Shown: in pieces, positions 59,559 through 64,000 of the stretch
Numbering within the stretch: the stretch's first letter is position 1
Layout of the letters: every line of letters begins with the position of its first letter
Assembly: GCA_026120185.1 (NCBI GenBank)
Contig: JANUWF010001218.1
Coordinates: forward strand, 372,001 to 436,000
DNA: 64,000 nt
Direction of reading: 5' to 3'
From: Voacanga thouarsii
Lineage: Eukaryota; Streptophyta; Magnoliopsida; Gentianales; Apocynaceae
Translations under genes and position numbers: made by a program
Notes under the pieces: model-generated
Told to the model about the DNA's origin: nothing
Database searches by the model: none
What the model saw: the letters and a program-made list of their open reading frames with translations, nothing else

Positions 59559-60405
59559 GCATTCATATTTGTAATTAAAAATTTTCACACACACACACAC
59601 ACACACATATAGACACACAAAAAACATATCATAGAATAATTAACTAACAAAATGAAATTCAAACTCGATCTTTAATACAAATATAAGAAAATTGAATTCA
59701 TAAGATGCAAACTGTAGATTTATTTACAAGATTAATGATCTAAGTATTAATTAGCTAGATATATAATTACAAAGTTAAAACAAGTTAATTTAATTATACC
59801 AAATTTGAAAGTCATTGGTTTTATTTTATCACAATTTTTAGTAATACTTATAAAACAGTAATAAAAAATAGGGTATTTACAAATATAATTATATATCAAA
59901 TTAAGAACCAACCGAATCATTACTGAAACTACTAACTAAATTTGAAAAGAAATAGATAAAATTCAAACTACTTTCGATTCATTTTATTTTACTTCAAAAA
60001 TTAAAATACAAAACATAAATTACAGTAATTTTGACTCATACAACGGTTGTTAAAGAGTGATATTTATAAAAAAAAACAGCCAAATTTTAATTAAAATTAA
60101 CTCTTAAACCACATACGACGGTTCCTTGAAACCGTCGTATTAGGCCGACTATTTATGACGATTAAGCCTAGCCGTCGTATTTTATTGACCTAATGCGATG
60201 GTTTAGGTAGAACCGTCATATTAGGGCGACCAAATACGATGATTAAGCCAGCCGTTGTATTTGGTTGACCGAATACGACGGTTCTAGCCAAACCGTCATA
60301 TATATTGCTCTAATACGACGGCTTCATAACCGTCGTTAAAGATCTTCAATTACGATGGTTTTGTGGTCGTTGTAATTGATGTCGTCATATTTGCTAGTTT
60401 TTTTG
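59196..60405. repeat. Right subterminal repeat region of CACTA-1
   Basis: Two motif blocks. At 59210-59395 AATACGACGGTTGATCAATA and its complement form near-perfect palindromic units; at 60105-60390 shorter motifs lie in both directions. Between them (59400-60100) is AT-rich sequence with (TA)n at 59526-59552 and (CA)n at 59588-59608 and no gene. Confidence 0.85.
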
Positions 60406-61307
60406 TAGTGAAAAATAACATAATGAGTTCGCTTATTGTGTGACCCTATAGGTTCATTTAACACTGGCAGTGTGTGCAAATCACATTTAAATAGCCCACA
60501 AGTTATAAGCGATTTCTAGTAAAACATTATAACTATGCAGGTTAAATGAAGATCAGTGATCTCTTTGAACCAAAGCATAACTTTATATTTAGCCCTTTTA
60601 TCACACGATATCCAGATTAAGTATAAGGTATGGAGCATGTCATCCTTATTAAATTCAATCAATTATTTCTTGATCTTATAGTAGACTGTTCAAACAAATG
60701 ATATCAATATCTTAGATTGATATATTTGAGCACGACCATACATTTTAACAATCTAATTTATCAAGGGGTGCATGGATATCTCTCCCATAATTGAGAGGGA
60801 CAAATTCTTTCACTATCAATTATATTCCTCTCTCTAATTTATTTTATATCTAACAGTAGTCTAATTTATTATATGGTTAAAGACAACTTTAGACAACGTC
60901 AAAATATAGAATTTATCAAATAGAAAATTATATCATTATGGTTAGAAAGTACTTATAACATGTTCCATGAAGTACTCTCACAGTGGGTCATGTCCAATAC
61001 AATATTCTCTAATATTTATTTATGTTTTGACTTAATATCACATATATCCATGACCAGTAAAACATAGCCATCAAGTCACAAACATACTAATCTTAATTTA
61101 TTATTATTTCATTAATAATAATCGATCAGTGATAGTTTAAGAATAGTCATTGTATTAATTGTAGGGTTTTACTATCAAGTCACATACTTGATGACCACAA
61201 AACTAAATGCACTATTCATGGAAAAAAAATGCCTTGTATTATTATATAAAACATAACGACAATAGTATAAGTGTAAATTGACTCTAGGGCATATCGCTAA
61301 CACTAAT

Positions 61308-61426
61308 CACTCTAAGTAGAAAGCCATTTGGGAGTTGGAAGAAGACACACGTAAAAAATATCCTGCTTTGTTTGAGAATTTAGGGGCGTAAGTTTTGAGG
61401 ACGAAATTTTTTGTAAGGAGGTAGAA
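61308..61426 (+). pseudogene. gypsy-1 chromodomain-like tail, last part, and polypurine tract
   Basis: Resumes the frame cut at 42012: HSK-stop-KAIWELEEDTRKKYPALFE, the conserved WELE...YP.LF end of the chromodomain. TAG at 61319-61321 is a premature stop. AAGGAGGTAGAA at 61415-61426 directly before the 3' LTR is the polypurine tract. Confidence 0.88.
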
Positions 61427-63313
61427 TGTGAGCCTACGATCCAATTGGGGTTTGGGGCTTTTTCTTTATGATTTATGTTATGGGCTTTAGCCCATGAGGT
61501 TAGGGGCTTAATTAATAAAGGGAGTAATTAAAGGTTCTTATTAGCAATTATTACCCTTAAGTCTGGGTTACGTTCTGTCAGAACATTGTTTCTGACATTC
61601 TCGTTGTTCACCATTCAAAGACTGTTCAGGAAGAGAAGAAGGGCCAGGAAGAGGAGAGAAGGGAAGGGGAAGTGCTTGAGACTACAGATTAGGTAACTCG
61701 TGTTCTCCTTATGCTTCTATCTAAGTTTAATTAGTATATAGGGTTCTTGAATGTGAGATTCTGATTTGGGTGAATTGTGAGTCTGGTGATTCTAATAAGG
61801 TCTTGATTACTAGATTGTAGGGGAAAAAGAAATTGGAGGTGATAGGAGTAGTCTGTGATTCGATATTCCTAATAAAAGATTCTGACTTATCTGTATTTTT
61901 TGTTCTTAACTGGTTTTCAATAAATTCCCCTCTGTTCTGAATTTTTGAAAAAATTATGTTTGTATAAATGAGGATTGAGCATGATGAATAGATTATTTCA
62001 GTGAATGAGTTATTATGCTAATATGTATGGTCTATAAGTTAAATGATTTTTCTATTCTGGCACTGTTCTGATTTCTGATTTCGGATTTGGTTCTGTTTGA
62101 TGTTTGGGGCTTAGAATTGGTAGGGATAATCCCATTCTATTCTTTGTACTGGCCCAAGGCTTAGGGGATACAAAACCTAACCAAACCATTCTGTGTACTA
62201 GCCCTTCTCCTAATGGGATACAGTCAGTTAGGAGACTAATATCAATTACCCAAAGCATTTCCCCAAGCATGAATCATCTTCGTGTATTAAGTTATGTTCA
62301 AGTGTGTGTATATATGTGTGTGTAAGGGATTTTTGGTGCTAAAAACGAGTGTTTTTCCTTGGTAAAAATGGATGGTTGCATTGGTTCAGAGGTTGGGATG
62401 TGCAGGTTGGCTTTGGTGTTCTGGAAATCACATTCGTGCATTTTAGAGCACACCTGGTGCCGGCTCCATTCTGCTCGGCCCTGGTGTTGCCGAGGCGGCA
62501 CCTGGCGCCAGCCGGGCTTCACCAACTCGACGCCAAGTCCACTCTATTCGGTTCCAATGCCGATTTTCTTCTATACAAGCATTTGTTTATTCCCTTGACT
62601 GATTTTCCCTTATCTCTATTGAATAAACAACACCGATTCAATATTCGAGTGTTGGTTAGGCATCATTCAATTTAATGTTGAGTAAAACTAAGGAATTTAT
62701 TGTTCTTCTGTTCTTCACTCTTAATTCTTGGTGTGATATTCTGTGATCTCTTCTTAAGGTAGTACACAACCTTTCTGATTTCTTTTAGAACTCTAATTTT
62801 TTTGACTTTCGACTGAGAATCCTAATGATTTATTGTACCGGCCTCTGTTGTGAGTTAGAGGTGAGAATTTTTTTGAGCTCGGACTACAACCATCCTTCTA
62901 ACCATAACAAATTACAAATTTCTGTTGAAAGACTAAGTGTTTGCGAAACTAATACTTATGTAACTTGCTCAATCCCAGTTAAGTCATGTTTTCCTTACTG
63001 AGCTAGTGAGCTCACCCCTTATCTAATATTTCAAGTTCTCAGTTGGAAGAGGAAGAGTTAGACGAGGGGTTCGAGGAGGACCTAGAGTGATTTTCTGAAG
63101 AGCTTATGTAATATTCTATTTACGTTTGAGTTGTACTGATGACAATTGAGGCTTAGTGCTTGTTGGAATAGTACAAATTTATTAGATTTTGTTTCCATTG
63201 TATTTTAGTTAATGGCATTTGGGTTATTTTAGTTGCTTTGTCTGTTTTTTATTCTGGGTTCAGTATTCCATTTTGGGATACTGCCATATCATCCTCGAGT
63301 TTGGGGCGTGACA
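61427..63313 (+). repeat. 3' LTR of gypsy-1
   Basis: 1,887 bp, TGTGAGCC...GCGTGACA, alignable end to end with 18817-20663 but with many substitutions and small indels (for example an added GGTTTGG near the start and TATATGTGTG near 62310). Confidence 0.93.
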
Positions 63314-63320
63314 ACTGTAT

Positions 63321-63420
63321 AGGTTATAATTTCATTGAGACTATAACGATAAAAAAAATTATTAAAGACAAAAATATTATAAGTCTCAAATTTTAAAGAT
63401 CAAATAGGTTAATTTCTCTT
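63321..63420. repeat. Right arm of the inverted repeat flanking the gypsy complex
   Basis: Inverse complement of 18543-18643 with scattered mismatches; see that entry. It starts 7 bp after the gypsy LTR, whereas 173 bp separate the left arm from the gypsy, so gypsy-1 entered the interior close to this arm. Confidence 0.75.
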
Positions 63421-64000
63421 CGTAAAAAAAGTAACAGTATTTTATTATAACTATTTGTGCTTTTAAACTATTAATTTTTTTTACTAAAACACTGATAAAA
63501 TAAATATGCAAAAGACAAATCAGTCATACATAATACCACCCTTAAAAAAGTTGATAAATTTTTGCAGGTGCAAAAAGATGCTTGTGTGTATCATGTTGAG
63601 AGGGAGACATGTCCAAAACCCCTAAGATCCCTATCAAAGCCACACCTTTTCCATAATCCTTCTAGATGCATTATTAGAGCTTTCTGTTGATCAGCAGGTC
63701 ATGTAATATACAGGACCTCTCTTTTGGTCCAAAACATCCTCATGACAAATGTTTAGCTCTAATTTTATCTCATAATGCATCTCACTTTTTGTACCTTAAT
63801 GATTCATCTTAATCCTACATAAAGTGTAGATAATCTTCCCTTTCTTTTCTCATCATCTTTCATTTTCACTGCCAATAAAAAGTACTCATATTCACTTTTC
63901 CAAACAGGTCATAAAAGATTGCTTGGTCGAAAGAAAACATAGATGGCATATCCCCCACCCTGTTCTCAGTGCAATTTACTCAAACAAGGAAGCTGAGATT
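63421..64000. other. AT-rich flank at the right edge
   Basis: No gene or transposon end recognised. The part from 63560 on is less AT-rich and could be the promoter side of a gene beyond the window; nothing in the sequence proves it. Confidence 0.4.

Larger units (their letters stand above)
42614..60410 (-). mobile_element. CACTA-1: En/Spm-type DNA transposon
   Basis: 17.8 kb including a nested CACTA-2 (about 9.0 kb alone). Ends are CACTACTAAATTATAGAGCA on the left and, inverted, CACTACAAAAAAACTAGCA on the right, imperfect inverted repeats. The 3-bp target duplication AAA (42611-42613 and 60411-60413) is supported by the undisturbed LTR B sequence. Subterminal arrays of the CGTCGTATT motif in both directions lie at both ends. 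Genes on the minus strand: TNP2-like transposase (57440 down to about 45360) and a second TNPA-like gene (45187 to 43406). The transposase is broken by mutations and by CACTA-2. Confidence 0.94.
42013..61302 (-). mobile_element. Solo LTR B' (same family as LTR B), split by CACTA-1
   Basis: LTR sequence lies at 42013-42613 and 60414-61302, about 1,490 bp without the CACTA element and its duplication. Read on the minus strand it is TGTTAGCGATATGCCC...GAATTCTAATA and aligns throughout with LTR B at 25246-26746. Target duplication CTAAT is at 42008-42012 and 61303-61307. The terminal CA (minus strand) has decayed to TA at 42013-42014. It interrupts the gypsy-1 chromodomain. Confidence 0.94.
18817..63313 (+). 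mobile_element. Gypsy-1: Ty3/gypsy chromovirus-like element, host of the nested complex
   Basis: The 5' LTR is 18817-20663 (1,847 bp) and the 3' LTR 61427-63313 (1,887 bp), both TGTGAGCC...GCGTGACA. The flanking 5-mers are ACTTT (18812-18816) and ACTGT (63314-63318), a target duplication with one change. A primer site follows the 5' LTR and a polypurine tract precedes the 3' LTR. Internal order is gag, protease, RT, RNase H, integrase and a chromodomain-like tail, which is Ty3/gypsy order. Its own sequence is 18817-20958, 33960-38420, 41832-42012 and 61308-63313; the rest is later insertions. All open frames are broken. The LTRs differ at many positions, so it is the oldest LTR element here. 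Confidence 0.94.

Overview
This is an AT-rich plant (angiosperm) nuclear window. The evidence is a spliceosomal gene with GT-AG introns, plant Ty1/copia and Ty3/gypsy retrotransposons, En/Spm-type (CACTA) DNA transposons with TNP2-like transposases, and a Stowaway MITE. I cannot name the species. Only one host gene looks intact. Most of the rest is transposable-element sequence, and much of it can be resolved to base-level element ends with target-site duplications (TSDs).

Left part (1-13000). A Stowaway MITE, a direct repeat, then two related minus-strand copia elements. Copia-1 (1555-6896, TSD AGTTA) has lost its integrase/protease region. In its place sits about 1.7 kb of a host RWP-RK (RKD-like) transcription-factor gene, in antisense to the element and still carrying three GT-AG introns. 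Copia-2 (7169-12744, TSD ATATT) has LTRs that differ at one base in 352, yet its polyprotein is broken, so it was probably mobilised in trans.

Host gene (13486-16414, minus). A seven-exon CWC16/YJU2 family (CCDC130-like) splicing factor of 294 residues, whose start codon stands alone at the end of exon 1. An unassigned 55-codon terminal exon lies just downstream.

Right part (18544-63420). A nested transposon complex. A Ty3/gypsy chromovirus-like element (LTRs 18817-20663 and 61427-63313) sits between the arms of a roughly 100-bp inverted repeat. Inserted into it are: copia-A (20959-33959), which itself holds two solo LTRs (25246-26746 and 29789-31824); a 3.4-kb solo LTR (38421-41826); and a second copy of the first solo LTR (42013-61302). 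That copy is split by CACTA-1 (42614-60410), whose transposase gene is split by CACTA-2 (45737-54499). The deepest chain is inverted-repeat element > gypsy > solo LTR > CACTA-1 > CACTA-2.

The gypsy pol has lost key catalytic residues and gained many stops, and nearly all of these changes are explained by C-to-T or G-to-A transitions, as expected for long-term cytosine methylation. The two CACTA elements share a plan (CACTACT termini, subterminal motif arrays, a GC-rich leader patch, TNP2 then a second gene) but use unrelated subterminal motifs. All transposase and retrotransposase genes seen here are disrupted.
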